64,000 nt of DNA from positions 2,157,811 through 2,221,810 of the forward strand of contig BCHP01000004.1 in assembly GCA_001599675.1 (NCBI GenBank). The letters run 5' to 3'. Numbering within the stretch: position 1 is the first letter of the stretch; each line of letters begins with the position of its first letter. The notes beneath the pieces are model-generated. The model searched no databases and was not told the origin of the DNA. It worked only from the letters and a program-made list of their open reading frames with translations. The translations under genes and the position numbers were made by a program. Positions 46,556-59,048 of the stretch are shown here, in pieces. Source of the stretch: Basipetospora chlamydospora. Taxonomy: Eukaryota; Ascomycota; Sordariomycetes; Microascales.

Positions 46556-48267
46556 AGGGTCCGCGAAGAAGGCTGAAAAGTGTGGGTTTCTATGAGTCGC
46601 CAGAAAGGCAGACAGTGGAGGTCGGGGNNNNNNNNNNGGGGGGGGGGCGGGTTTTTGTGGTGCCTGAGTTGCGGTCAACACTTTTGGGTGCGCTATGTTT
46701 CAGTCATATTGTTTCTGGGGAGTCGGGGGATCGGGTGTTGTTGGTCTTGGTTTCGTCCTTTCTCGTTTCCCTTTTCCTTGTGTCCTTTTGTTGCATTTTG
46801 TTTGTTTTGCAGTCTCCGTCTCTCTGTCTCCTTGCTTCCTCCTTCACCAAGGATCCCCTAGGAGGAAAGACAGGGACCGCATGAGGAGGTGGAGGGTCAC
46901 GAAGTTCATGATACCTTTTGTTTGTTTGCGGCACGCATAGCAGAGCATACATTCGAGAGAAAGAAGCGGGTTGTGTCGTCATTCTGCCACTGTTTCATAC
47001 CATGTTGTATGCCCCTTTTATCTCCTAATAAATGGTGTACATGGACTGATAAACTACGCTGGAATTCCCAAACTTGCGCCATTGATCTTCCCTCACATTG
47101 TGCTTTTCTTCATTTGTTATCGGGGGTAACGTGAATCCGGTGAATGCCTGTGACCTTGGACCTTGCCGCCTCCCTACTACTCGTACGTGCCCTCGATTCT
47201 CAACAGGGCCGGCGGGAGCCTCGAAGCCGGACTGACCTATTGAAGAAGTATATGAGGAAACGCAGACATGGCCCGCTCGTGACTAAAAGAAAACAGAGGG
47301 CATCATTAATTTTTCTTACGTCTAATAATAGTTGGGGCTATATACAACTATCACCGCTGTGGCCGTGCAATATCGACCTCGCCCTCTCTCCCCCTGGACT
47401 CCCTCTCCTTCTGACCAACAAGCATGCAATGCCACCAAGCGGGAATCCTTAGAAGAATGCCAAAGGACTCGAAAAGGAGAGGACGTGGAGGAGACGGAAG
47501 AGGGCATGCTGCATGGTTTAAAAGAAATATAGAAAAAAAAAAAAGGTTGAAGAACCTGTGGTGAAGAAGCACACCTTCGCCGTTCCACAAAGGACACACG
47601 AGAACGCCCAGCAAGGGAAAAGAAGAAAAAAAACAGCAGCGCAGTCGAGAAGCCCACAGGAAAGAGAAAAACAATATGAGAACGCACTCCGAAAACAAAC
47701 AACGTCCTCATTCCCGTCGCTGCGGCGAAGATGCAATGCAGGAAAAGGTTTTCCATCTTCGTCGACCGCGCCCGCTTGCACTCCCTCCTCTCGCCTCTCT
47801 TCATGGCCCCAATGTTGCTTTGTTTTCTTGGCTGAAAATGCTCAACATGACTGGCGGCGGCGGTGGTTGTATAGCCGGAAAGTGAGGAGGATAGAGATAG
47901 GGGGTGATGGAAAACCAAAACAAGTCCGCGATCCCGCTCCCTCTTGAACTGAAAGAAACATGCAGTCTCCCGGGTTGTCCAGTGTCGCGCGCAGCAGAAC
48001 CAACAGCGAGCTGACGTGGAGTGAAGCCCAAGGGAAAGGAGTATGTATGTACCCACGAGCCGCAATCGATGCAAGAAAATATGTATGCTCCTCTCCCCCT
48101 TCATTTTTTTTTCTCCTAACGAACTGCCTCCATTTGGAAGACAGAATACCTCGGAGCTCCCAAATGCCCGTAAGGCAGACCGGGTCCTCGTCTCTCTAAC
48201 CTATTATGACGAGAACTCCCAAGGAAAATACCATTCTTCTATCCTTCATCCATCGTGAAGGGCCCCC
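46556..48267. other. Intergenic region with assembly gap
   Basis: Between the polo kinase 3' end and the 3' end of the Sel1-repeat gene. An N gap sits at 46628-46637 beside a G-run (46638-46647). The remainder is T-rich then A-rich DNA with no gene. Confidence 0.5.
46628..46637. other. Assembly gap (10 N)
   Basis: Ten unknown bases directly followed by about ten G and preceded by GGGG, so the gap probably hides a longer G-homopolymer. Confidence 0.95.
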
Positions 48268-50723
48268 TCACATTACAGTGCACTCCTTGTCATCTCCTTT
48301 TCGAAGTTTGCCTGCACGGGGCGAGGTAGCACCGGCAACCTGGCCGCCTCTGATCGCAGCGTTGATGGTGGCAATTCTCTGCTTGGCGCGCTCGTCGCCC
48401 GCGTCCGCGGCCTTGACATACCAAACGTTGGCCTCGAGAATGTCACGGCGACAACCGATACCCATTTCGGTGAAGTACCCGACGGCGTATTGAGCCTTGA
48501 CATATCCTGCAAACGGAGAATTAGTCCCTAGAACAAGAACAGGATACGGTGGTGGTAAGATGCAGCTACACGAGCCGCCAGTTTTAAACGCCGGAGGGAC
48601 GAAAGGGTAAGCTTACCGAGCTCGGCGGACCGACGCGCCCACTCGTACGCCTCTTCCTCATCCTTTTCGAGTATCGGCTCCGCCCCGACCATGTACCACG
48701 CACACAGCCCCATCATCGCTGCCGGGTGGCCCTTCTCCGCCGCACCCGTATAGAAGTGGACGCTTAACGCGGGGTCTCGCGGGCAGTTTAGCTTCCCATG
48801 CTCGTACGCGTCTCCCATCCGGTAGCTTGCCTCAGGCTGGCCCAATTCCGCTGCTTGTGTGAAAAGCTCCGCAGCGTAGCTCTCATCCTGGAAGATGTCG
48901 TCGCCGTAGCCCGTCTCGTACAGGCAGCCGAGGTGGTACGGCGCCGAGTTGTTGACCGTGTCCGCGGCCTCTGCCGCCAGCTTCAACCACTTGAGGCCCT
49001 CTCGGTACCGTTTCTCGCCGAGGTCTCCCGACAGACACGCCCTTCCAAGCCTCGTCATGGCTCCCGGGTGGCTCTTGGTCGCGGCCACGCGCAAGAACTG
49101 CACAGCCCTTGCCGGATCCTTCCTGCATCCCCAGCCAAACTCGTAGCAGAGTGCAGCGCGATACGCCGACTCGGCATGCCCGTGCTTGGCTGCGAGAATG
49201 AAGAGCGGGAACGCCGTGTTGTAGTCCTCTTTGCCTTTGCTAAACAGACCCGATGCATAACCGTCTGCAAGGTAATACTGGGCAAATGGATACCCTGCAC
49301 TGGCTAGGCGCTGGAGGATGCTCCGGGCCTCCCGCACCAGTTCGTGGGGTGTCATCCCCGAGCCTGCCGGATTGGGGCTACCTCTAGTCTTCGCGGACTG
49401 TGGGCTGGGCTTTCTAGGCTCCGGCTCCTCGGGGTTCAAGCCCATCTCCTGGGCGGTCGAGATTAGAAACACGGCGAAAGAGTATTGGATGGAGAGGTCG
49501 TTCGTCTTTTTGACATTCTGCCTGTACATCTCTAATGTCTTCTGCGTGCTGAGAAGGGCTGCGTTGTTACCCACGGCGCTTTTCAAGTGCGAGTTGTCAA
49601 AAGTCATTGCCGCTGGCGGCGGTTGCGGATAAGGGGTGTTGAGCAGCTCCGCATATGATGACGGGCGGAGATCTGGCGACCTTCGAGACTGCACCGAGGG
49701 AGCACGGACATGGGCGCCGCCGGGGTAGAAGTTGGGTGACCGGCCCCTCTGGCCATACTCCGAGTAGATTGAGTACGCCGAGTTAGGGCGAGGCTGCGAT
49801 GTCCTTCGCATGCCTTGTTGACTCGGCGTCAGATGGCGGTTCATCCCGGCTGCAGCGTCGAGGAGATCTGGGACCGATGCTGCCCGAGGGTCTGCGCCGT
49901 GTGGTACGCTCGAGACTCTGGCCGGGTAGTGCGTATTATGATGATACTGAAACTGGGGGACGGACTGGTTCCTCGGAATGCTTCCTTCCATGACTGAACT
50001 CTCCGGGGAGGCGCTGACCGAGTCCTCGGGAGACTCGGCCACCTCCATGATGCCCGATATGGAACTGGCACTCGTAGCGCCAGACGAGTCGGTCGACGTC
50101 TGAGGGTGGGTAGCGTTGGACGTGGAATCGGATTCGCGGCTTTGTCGATGCGGGTCAAGGAACTGTGAATCGCCTGACGGGCTCAAGGCGCCACCGACAC
50201 TATCGGGTTCGGGAGATATTATGGGTGCGCGAGAGCTTGCGGTAGCCTGCGTAGCGTTTCCGTTGGTTATCTCTTTCCGTGGTATTACAGGAGACGCCGG
50301 GTTGAGGACGACTGGAGGTAGGGGCTTGTCAAGCGACATCCGCGGAGCTGGCCCAGCGCCATGCTGCCTGGGTTGCTCTTGTAAAGGACCGTGAGGTGGT
50401 TGTTGGAGAGTCTCGGCGGGGTTCGGAAGGCCGTCAGGCTCGGGCTGTCGAATGGGAAGCGCAGCCAGGGGAGAGGCGTTCTCGATACTCGCGTTTGAGG
50501 GTGTGGGAATCGACCCTGTCAGATGGCTAACGGTAACCGGCGAAGATGGGGTATCTCGATATAATGCCCCTTCTGACCGCGGGGGCACTGGTAGCGGCTT
50601 CAGCGCACTATTCTCCGAGCTCCTCTCGGCAGACAGGTTGTGCAGTGACGAGGCTACAGGTTTTCGACGCGGCGACGTGGGCGCTGCCGGGGGAACCGTC
50701 CGCGGGGGCGATGCGGCGGCCAT
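48268..50723 (-). CDS. Sel1-repeat chitin synthase activator (Skt5/Chs4-like), 781 aa, two exons
   Basis: Yeast Skt5/Chs4 binds and activates chitin synthase Chs3 at the plasma membrane and bud neck. Exons are 48617-50723 and 48268-48506 with a 110-nt intron. Residues 1-440 are Ser/Pro-rich and probably disordered. Tandem Sel1 repeats run from about 470 to 740 (FAQYYLADGYASGLF, AYRAALCYEFGWGCRKDPA, PYHLGCLYETGYGDD, ASYRMGDAYEHGKLNC, AQYAVGYFTEMGIGCRRDI). The protein ends KGDDKECTVM; Cys-Thr-Val-Met is a CaaX prenylation box like that of yeast Skt5. The frame is open well upstream of 50723 but without an ATG until a TATA element near 51200, so a short 5' exon cannot be excluded. A class IV chitin synthase gene lies divergently 8.3 kb away. 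Confidence 0.88.
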
Positions 50724-51197
50724 TGCAGGTAGGGCGACTGGGAATGAAGGCGAGGTAACTGGGCTCAGGGAGGGCGTGGGCCGACTTCTCTCACTGTCAG
50801 CCAGTTGCAGAACGCCGACGGCGACGGGGGCCTGTCTTTCTGAGCGCTCTTGCACTCTGGATTTTGTGCTCTCCCTGTTTGAATATGGAAAGGGAAAGGG
50901 AGGCCGCTCGTGCAACTAGGTGCTGGTCGGAATGGAGGACGGGGATGAAGGATGTTGTTGGTTGCAAGCAAGGCAAAAGCAAGGCAATCCCACGCAGTCT
51001 TGAGGGAAGATCGTCGTCGGGTGCAAGAGACACGGGCTGGACGGGATCCGTGTGGACGTGGACCGAGTCTTCGCCAATGCTCGTATTCCGTCCCTTCTCG
51101 AGCCACCTGCCTATGTCGTCTGGCTGGTCCTCAGCTCTCAGTGGTTCGTCCGGGGGTTGAGGCAAGAATCCAGCGGCGATAAGGGTAGCGACGCGAT

Positions 51198-51205
51198 ATT
51201 ATATA
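51198..51205 (-). promoter_or_regulatory. TATA box upstream of the Sel1-repeat gene
   Basis: TATATAAT on the minus strand, about 475 bp before the first in-frame ATG (50723). If it is used, the gene has a leader of roughly 400-450 nt or an upstream exon. Confidence 0.4.
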
Positions 51206-51435
51206 CAATGAATGGCTTTCCAAGAAAAAGGTGCTCCGTAGTAAGAAGGAGTTGGTCAGGGCTGAGCTGAGCTGAGAACCTGGAACATCATCAAGTTGAA
51301 CGGAGACTCAGGTAGGCAGTCGAGGGTTTTTCTGAAATGGATCAATGCTCTTGCCTTTTGGGGGATGGATTGGGAGGGTGGGCAGGGGCGTCTTTCGCAG
51401 AAATAGTGGGGAGACCGCAGGCGTGGGTATGCGTT

Positions 51436-51640
51436 GGGTACATGTACGAGTATGAGTATGGGTATGCGTACGGGTATGGGGGTGCTGCTGCAAAGGGGAA
51501 AGGGACCTGCGAAGGGGTCCGGCTAGCATAAAAGGGGTGCACAAACTACCCTAGCTCCACAGCAATAGAAAATGGATCGCCTTAAGGACGGGTACGAGGA
51601 CGAGGACGAGGACGAGGACAAGGACGAGGAGGACGGCGGG
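51436..51640. repeat. Cluster of imperfect tandem repeats
   Basis: Two blocks. The first, 51436-51482, is built of GTATGG/GAGTAT-like units. The second, about 51590-51640, is built of GACGAG units. They look like simple-sequence expansions upstream of the Sel1-repeat gene. Confidence 0.8.
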
Positions 51641-54600
51641 GGAGGGAGGGTAATTACTACTCAGTACTCCGTACAGGTGACCCAAAGATGGCCCCAAAAG
51701 CCCCAGTGATCTAGCAAAATATTGATCAAATTACCCCGACCCTCGACCGCTGACCGGCCTGAGCCTGTCTGGCCCGAGGGCTCTGGGGTTCAAGACTCAA
51801 GGGAGCAGTGGCGCTACACTGTATGTACAAGCCGCGCAAGTGCAAGTACATTGTACATTGTACTTTCGTGTCTTCCCATTCCCATTTCAAGCTCAACTCC
51901 TGGACGACTCTCGGAGGGAAAAGAGCATGGGGTGATCTTGGACCATCCATTCGATGTTACTATTAATATTGGCGATCAAGATCGCTGGTGTGCGGCGCGA
52001 AGGAAGAGTCTTTTACCACCATCGTTGCCCTTGCCCTATGATACATTGATTCCGCGGCTGGCCGCCGGTCTGGTGGATGGATCCCCTTGGCTACTGTATT
52101 CGTACATTGAAGTCGGCTCGGTAATTCCAAGATCAAGCACTAGGGACTTGGCGTGAGTCCATAAAGGAGAGATGAAGGAAAGAGAAACAAAAAAAAGCAT
52201 CGAAGTTGGGAGTGAAACAGCCGAACCACTTCCAAACATGACTAGCAGCAACGGAACTGGGAGTTCTTCCCTGGATGTTATTCAAGTTGCTGGTATCTCC
52301 GCGAGAGCACGTTTATCACACTCCCAATCTCCCCGAAAAACTGCTGCTGCCGGCGCAAGGCGATGACGTCTTGGGGTCGATCAAGGTCCACTGGAGCGGG
52401 AACGAGATCAGAAGAAGTCCGGAAACACTAACACGGGGGTTCCAGTGCCCAATACCTAGGCTGCTTGTACACCGTGTGCGACCGTGAGCAGTGAGGTTAA
52501 TGCAGTGTATGAGTATGTGTATGCTTGAGCGGCCGGTGCGTGCTGCTAATTCGAGTTGATGAGGGGTGGCGCCTTGCCCATCGAGCAATCTTCTTCCATA
52601 GGGTGCATCAGCAACCTGTCGCGGCACGGGCATATGCCTGGGTTGGTACCGAAGCCCCCAAGTCACGAATCGAGCCCGAACAACAACATTGATGAACTGG
52701 AAGCCCCTTCGCCGACAACTTCATGTTTCCCCCTCGGACACTAGGTATCCGTATTATTCCAGAACCGATCCCAGCGTTACCGAATACGGGAGTGCCGCTG
52801 CCGTGCGACTGTATCGCGGGTCCCCCACGATCATGGGTCCAATCCGATACGAAATCCGCTGGGTGTACAAATATATGAGCGGTATAATAGCAAGATTCTG
52901 GAAGGGCTTAACCGATGGTAATGTCGCTCTCTTCCTCCTGGACCCCTCCCCATCTATCCCCTGGCTCCATTGAGTTTCGTAACGTAACTCTTTGCCATGG
53001 AAGTGCCACGCTTCCCGCATGTGCCGTGCCAAGGGAAGCTTTCGATTAGTGGAGGTCGAGATCTACAGCCACATACCCGGTGCAGCGACCGAAGAAGACG
53101 GCGCTCCGCCACAGTCGACAGGAAATAGAAGGTAATAAGAGATGCCTCAAATGGCGCAAGGATGCGGTGAGAAGTTGGGCCTGATTTGCAGAGCTAGCAC
53201 GTCCAGTTTCGGCGCGCCATCCCGTCAGTGCTTTTCAGCTTCTTCAGCCCCGTGGTCTCGATGGGGTCAGAGCTTCTCAGTCCGTCATGTTTCCAATGCG
53301 TTGGACGTGGGACTCTCCCAACTTGAATCGCGCGACTAAGGTTGAGGCAGCCTGTCTCGGACACGTCTGGTCTTACTACTTCTGTACAAATGAAAAAAAA
53401 AAGTACACTGCTACTATACTCGCGGCAGAAGAAAACCTGCTCGGTCTGCTCTATCATTTGGCGTAAATGAAACGGGGGCTAGTGACTTATCACGATCCTT
53501 ACTCGATCGAATTCGAACTGGCGGCCGCCATCTTTGGGCCTCTGCGCAGAAAAGCCAAAGCCACCCGATCGATCAATATCACACATCGTCCCTCCGGGCT
53601 CTCGCAAGTCCACGAATCGCTCCCGGCGTCTTTCGCAACGCAGCCTGGGGCCCGATCTTCGAGCTGGCGTGTCCAGGGCTGGGCAGCACGGATTGCGTGC
53701 GAAGCACACAGCCCGCTTGAGGCCGTACACGCGTTCAGGCTAGCAGTGCGAAAGGATCTGAGGTGTGTGTTTTTTTAGGGCGTACGAGTCGTATGTGGCG
53801 GCCTCTGTGCTGGAGATCGGGCGATGCAGGTGGGAGGCCGATGTCACTTCCATGGCGACGGAGTACGGAGTAATAATAATAAGTTCGAGGACGAAAGAAG
53901 GAAAAAATAATACAGTGTGAGCCTTTCTCATTTCACACGATATTCGCACCAGGTGCATCAAATGGAGAAAACCACCAATAGTTGAGTCCTACTCGTACTC
54001 GAGGTAAGTGCTGGCTGGGCAAGGGATCTGGATTGGGATCACATTGAAAGGGACTTTCCATTTTACCCCATACGCTCGTAATATCTCCTACCCCATAGCA
54101 GGAATACTACATAACACCCTACTCCATACTCCAAACTCCAGACTCCGGACGATATGATGAGTCCGATATTGGGCTCCATTCCCATGCGAGCCACGACGGC
54201 GCTCAGCATTACGAATGCATCCCCCCGCAGCCGTCAGAAATCGAAATGCAACACAAGCGGGTGCTGGTTGCTGGTTGCTGGTTCTTGGGAGCGGGAATGG
54301 GTGCGGAGGTAATACAAAAACAACAAGGGCTCCTCTGTCGAATCGCAAATACGAGGACAAGACCAGCCTTCGAAGACGGTCGAGGAAGGGTCGCTATCCC
54401 GAAGGCAACCTCAACAGGACCTGCACGCCGGGAAAGGTCCGTCATACGAGCTTTCGCTACCTCGTACGGGGCGGGCGTGTGGGAAGGAAAACTACATCAG
54501 GCCTTGGCCGACACTGCCGCCCTGTTCGCTCTGGCGCAATCCACTTGTCCGATCCTCTTCGTTTATTGACTCCGTACGTACTCGTGGTGCGCGAAGAAGA

Positions 54601-54850
54601 GATCGCATGGGGCTGCCCGCTGGGCTGATGGCATGCAACTGCGAAGCATCGGGAGCCTGGCGGTTTCTACTCGTATGTACGCACCGCACACAGATATCGA
54701 GCAATCATCATCGCCCGCACCGGCCCAGTTCAGATTCCGCTTTTTCCGAACACCCTCGAAGCCCCCCCATCAACGCCGCCATTCGTATGGTTGCCCTCGA
54801 CCCACGGCCCACGGGGGCTCGTGGGAATGTTACATTTGCCAGAGAGCAGT

Positions 54851-54866
54851 ATTACTCCGTACGGAG
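54851..54866. repeat. Perfect 16-bp palindrome TACTCCGTACGGAGTA
   Basis: Sixteen bases that equal their own reverse complement, formed by overlapping TACTCCGTA and TACGGAGTA. It is the fullest copy of the motif dispersed across 51.6-57.5 kb. Confidence 0.95.
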
Positions 54867-57800
54867 TATGTATTGAATTAGCAGAGCGCTAGGGGTCTTG
54901 GCGACGCTCTAACTTCAGAAACAGGAAATTAGTCCCTCTGGGTCGCCAAGAGATCTGGGTCCTGATGATGCGGCGTCTTGGCGAGGTCCCGCGATCAAGT
55001 TCAAGTTCCTGGTGGTTGTTGATCCGCCTCTCGTTCCTTGCCAGCTGCCAGTCCCTATCCCTATGGCAGGGACCACGCGCACCTATTCGTACACGTCCGA
55101 GCCGTGGTTGGCAGCGGCGGCGCCGCTATCAGGTTCGAGGCTGCCGCCGGGCCCACCGACAACCTTCAACGCGTACTCTTTGTTTCGCTATTACTCCGTA
55201 CTCCCGTAGCAACAACACCTCTTAACGATCTTTGTGGCACCTATGCCGAAGAAGGCCTCGACGCACAGGATCTGCGTTCCGCGATTAAGATCTTGCTGAA
55301 TCCGGAACCTTTGTGCGAGTACGCCATCAGCCATGTTTACGTACGCACCCAGCCATGTGTGCGTGCTGTTAGCGTGCTCGTAAAGACCAGACGAACCGCG
55401 TCACCCTCCTGTGTACCCTTGTTCTCTCAGCCCCGAGCAGAGCTCCGAATAACACCTCGGTGCCTTCAAATATTACTCCGTACTCGTACGCTGCCAGATG
55501 GCGTCCGTAAGCGGGATGCATATAAGCCAACAGCCTCAGCCACTCTCGTCGGAGATAGCCGGTGTAGGTACGGTTTTATGCAAGGCCCTGGGCAGGAAGC
55601 CGGAGATTTTCGTCGTGGGGCCCAGAGGAACCTGCTTCCCTGTCGGGGCTTTTAGAGTACCGGAACGGTAGTGAGAGCGAGCCGCCAACAATGTCAGGGC
55701 AGGTGACGCTGGAATTTGGCTGACATTTCAATATTGAGCCTCATTGTGATGGTGGCTGATGTCTCGAGAGGCGACCTGACTATATACGGAGCACGTTGAG
55801 CTGTCCATCTGCGAGTATAGTACTACTGCCCTCCACTTCGCTCTCACCCTTTCAATAAGAGGTGCCGTTTACATAGGACAATACTATCTGTAGGATTTGA
55901 TACGTTCTTTACATAATTGTTATATTGGTTCTGACGTCCTGTTCGAGCAATTTCCCTTCTGGGATGTCGTTCATAGTCTGGTAGACAAAATCGAAACAGA
56001 CTCAGTCCATCTATCAGTATTAATGAGCCGGCTCGCTCCTTGCCGTCCATCCTTACTGTTCAGCCAAATCACCTGCCTTGGAAGCGAAAGCCTTGCAAAA
56101 CGGTATCCCGGCTCGGTTAAGGCGAGTCTGAAACTGACGTGCAAACCTCTGGCTCCGTCCTGTCCCTTGGTTTTCACCCTCACCACAAGTTGCCCCGGTG
56201 ATGGCAGTGGCCTCGCACTCAGTTGCCAATCACATCGATCGTTGTGTAATGTATTACGGCCGACGTAGCGGTTACAGGACAGAAGGGAACACATGCTTGG
56301 ATCTATATCCCGAAAGCATTGGGAAGCTTCATGTGGGCTCGGTCCATCCATGTACTTAACTCCGTACTGTCGGATGATATAAGTGGGAGGGAGGGCCGCT
56401 TGGCTACGCCGGAGACATCGCCCTGTTCCGTGGCATGCTCTGGTGCCGCCGTCGAGGTAGCCATAACCCAGCGCAAAACAAGCGTAGGGGAGTGACATGC
56501 TATCACGGCGAGACGCCGCCACTCTCGGGACATACAGTACGGGGGTTACACGTACGACGGACCGCCATCGGCTCATACAAGTCTCAAGCTGACCTGTATG
56601 GGGAATGGCCTCCGCCCTCACCACATTGACCACAACAGGGGAGGCACGTAGGGCCGGAAAGGTTAATTCGACCTCCGACTGATCAGCCAGGGGCAAGAAA
56701 AAAATTGGGTTGTACTGTTACATCAGGGCGCCTACGATTTCGGATTGATGTGCTGTCTACTCCGTACTCCGTAGGTGGAGAGTCTCCGGGGGGGTTGCTG
56801 TCTGCGATCCCTCTGTGATGTGGTGCCGGCTGTTTACCTGAGGTTTATCCCCGTGCACCTGCGACACGGGTGACGAAACGTTGTCACTTCGCGCCGTTTC
56901 CGGCCCGTGGACCACGGAGCGAGTTTTGATAGGGGAGCAGCGGCACATGTTAGTGCCGCAGCGGATTCAGGTACCACTCGCACCCAAGACAGAATTACCC
57001 TTTTACCTAAGGAATTAATGAATTCTCTCTCTTTTCTTTTCTTTTTTAATAAGTATCAAGTCGAAATATATAAGGGATAGAAGTGAGATGTCTAGAAGTT
57101 ATACTTTTAGAGGTATAAGAGGGGATAGAAAAGATATAGTGTTTATGATCTGGTTCGAGATGTATGTGATGCAGTAGGACCTGAAGTACTTGGTTATGTT
57201 AGCCTTATATATAGTTTCCAAAGGTACCTACCCGCTGCGTCACTAACATGTGCCGCTGCACTGCTCCCCTAACAATACTCCACGGATCCAATGTGTCCTC
57301 TGTGCACTTCCCGGCAAGGAAAGGGAGATTGTGAAGAATCCAGTACCATGGACTAAGAGAATTCATACGGGCGCTCGGCATGGACATGGAAGCGTCATAT
57401 AATAAATTGCAACCTGAACTTCCGTATTCATGAGACAAGCATTCACGGGACCCGGCCATTGTGGAATTAATCCTGTTACCATACGGAGTACTCGTGCCAA
57501 AGATCCCCATTGCGCCTTCAACCTTCTGAAAGCGGTTGGCGCGAAAATACGAGTACGTGCAGGTCCACATGGTCGACGAAAAATACGAGGTCCAACTTCA
57601 GGTTCAGATTGCAAGTCGGCACCTGTCCAGCTGGACAATGGGAGAGTTAGGTAATCATAACAATTTATTGCACGGAGTAATTATGCCCCTGCATTGATGA
57701 GCCGAAGTGGACGACCTTGAGCGTCATGCGAGGGAGAGAGCACAGTGTCTAGAAGCTTAGATACAATCTTGCAATATGTTTCCGCCTTAGAAATGACCGA

Positions 57801-59048
57801 GCTTCATGATGACAAGGGGTTACCATTACAGTAAGTAAGGGGAATCTAGACTGTGCTTCCAGCTCATCCCTGAGAGATGCGCTGGCTCGATGCCTGAGCC
57901 GCCCAAGAGAAAATCCAGACGAAATGATATCGCCGGTCATCCCCCTTTCCATCCCACTCACCCACGAGAAGGGGCGCATCGCAGTCAATCCGCTCGCCCT
58001 ATAACCTTCACCCATGGGGAACTTCATAGTCACTCGTTTATCACCCTGAATCCCTTCGTTTACTCTCACTTGATCGCCATTCGTTTCCTTTTTCGCCTGC
58101 CTTGTTTCTCTCATTCCGTCGTGCCTCGCGTCGCACATTCTCAAGCATCCCCTGCCAAGGCGCCTCTGGTCCAGATCGATCAAGCATTGTTTGGTCGGCC
58201 TTTGAAACTTCAGGCGTCTGCAAACGCAATCGACAAATCCACGACAGCCGAGGGAAGTGCGAGGGACGGCAGAGCCATAGAACCTGCTACAATTCGCCAA
58301 AAAAGAACAGAAGGGGCCATCTCGAAACCCCCCAAAAGGCGAAGGACGGGCCTCGCGCCCCAACCTGATCTGACCCTTGAGCGGTTTCCATTAAAGTTCG
58401 CTTTTACGGGAGAAGCCCACGAGCCCAGCCAGGGGCCAAATTGCCATTGACTTTCCGTCAGCGCCACTGAAGCGAAAAAGCGTGGCAGCCATTGGAGGCG
58501 CTGATCTTGGTAATACCATTTCCAGTTTCTAGCCTGCAGCCCGCTAAAAATAACGGTCCCGTCTCCCAAGGAACGGTAATCGCTGTACTTGTATGTATTG
58601 AGGTTCCTTCATCTCCCTCCATTTGATAGCCCCCATCGCTCCTGCTGTTGCCCCAGAACACCGTCCGTTCAGTGTGTGCTCGTGCTTCGTCCGGTTTCCC
58701 TCGCCGCAGCAGCAATCCCACAACAACCCGACATCGTGTTACCCTTTGTTTTCCCCCTTCCACATCCAAATCATTCATCCGACAGTGTACTCTCTTCCAC
58801 ACGTCATGTTTTACAACCCATACCTCTTGCTCTAGAGCATCCTTACAGTCACCACGACGAGTTTCCGTCTCTTTGATTGCGAGCCTGGTCGTCTCTGGCG
58901 TTAGTACCCTCGCATCGCCGCCCGCATCTCGCTCGCTGCCGCCGTTCGAGAGTTCGTCTCGACTCAATGGCGTCCCAAACCCTGCTCACGTCTTGATATC
59001 CCGTTCCAACTCAGCTTAACTAACGTATCTACGTTGGCCTCTAGCAAA

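Larger units (their letters stand above)
50724..59048. other. Gene-poor stretch of 8.3 kb
   Basis: No convincing protein gene. It holds the promoter of the Sel1-repeat gene (to about 51250), tandem repeats at 51430-51640, most copies of the TACTCCGTA/TACGGAGTA motif in the window (51665 to 57490), an AT-rich patch at about 57000-57200, and from about 57900 a C/T-rich leader of the chitin synthase. Open frames of up to 240 codons (55971-56696 minus, 57890-58450 plus) show no domain, and no transposase or reverse transcriptase motif was recognised. Confidence 0.45.

Noticed and set aside
45389..46681. A 430-codon minus-strand open frame across the polo kinase and the N gap
   Set aside because: It is the mirror of the polo-box coding exon and runs through unknown bases; proline/valine-rich with no domain.
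51436..51640. Possible CRISPR-like or satellite array
   Set aside because: Units are short, imperfect and without spacers; simple-sequence expansion explains them, and a fungal nuclear genome is not expected to carry CRISPR.
55971..56696. A 241-codon minus frame in the gene-free stretch
   Set aside because: No conserved motif, and several equally long random-looking frames are present nearby.
57890..58450. A 186-codon plus frame before the chitin synthase
   Set aside because: Composition looks like a C/T-rich leader, there is no domain, and it lies in the likely promoter and 5' UTR region.
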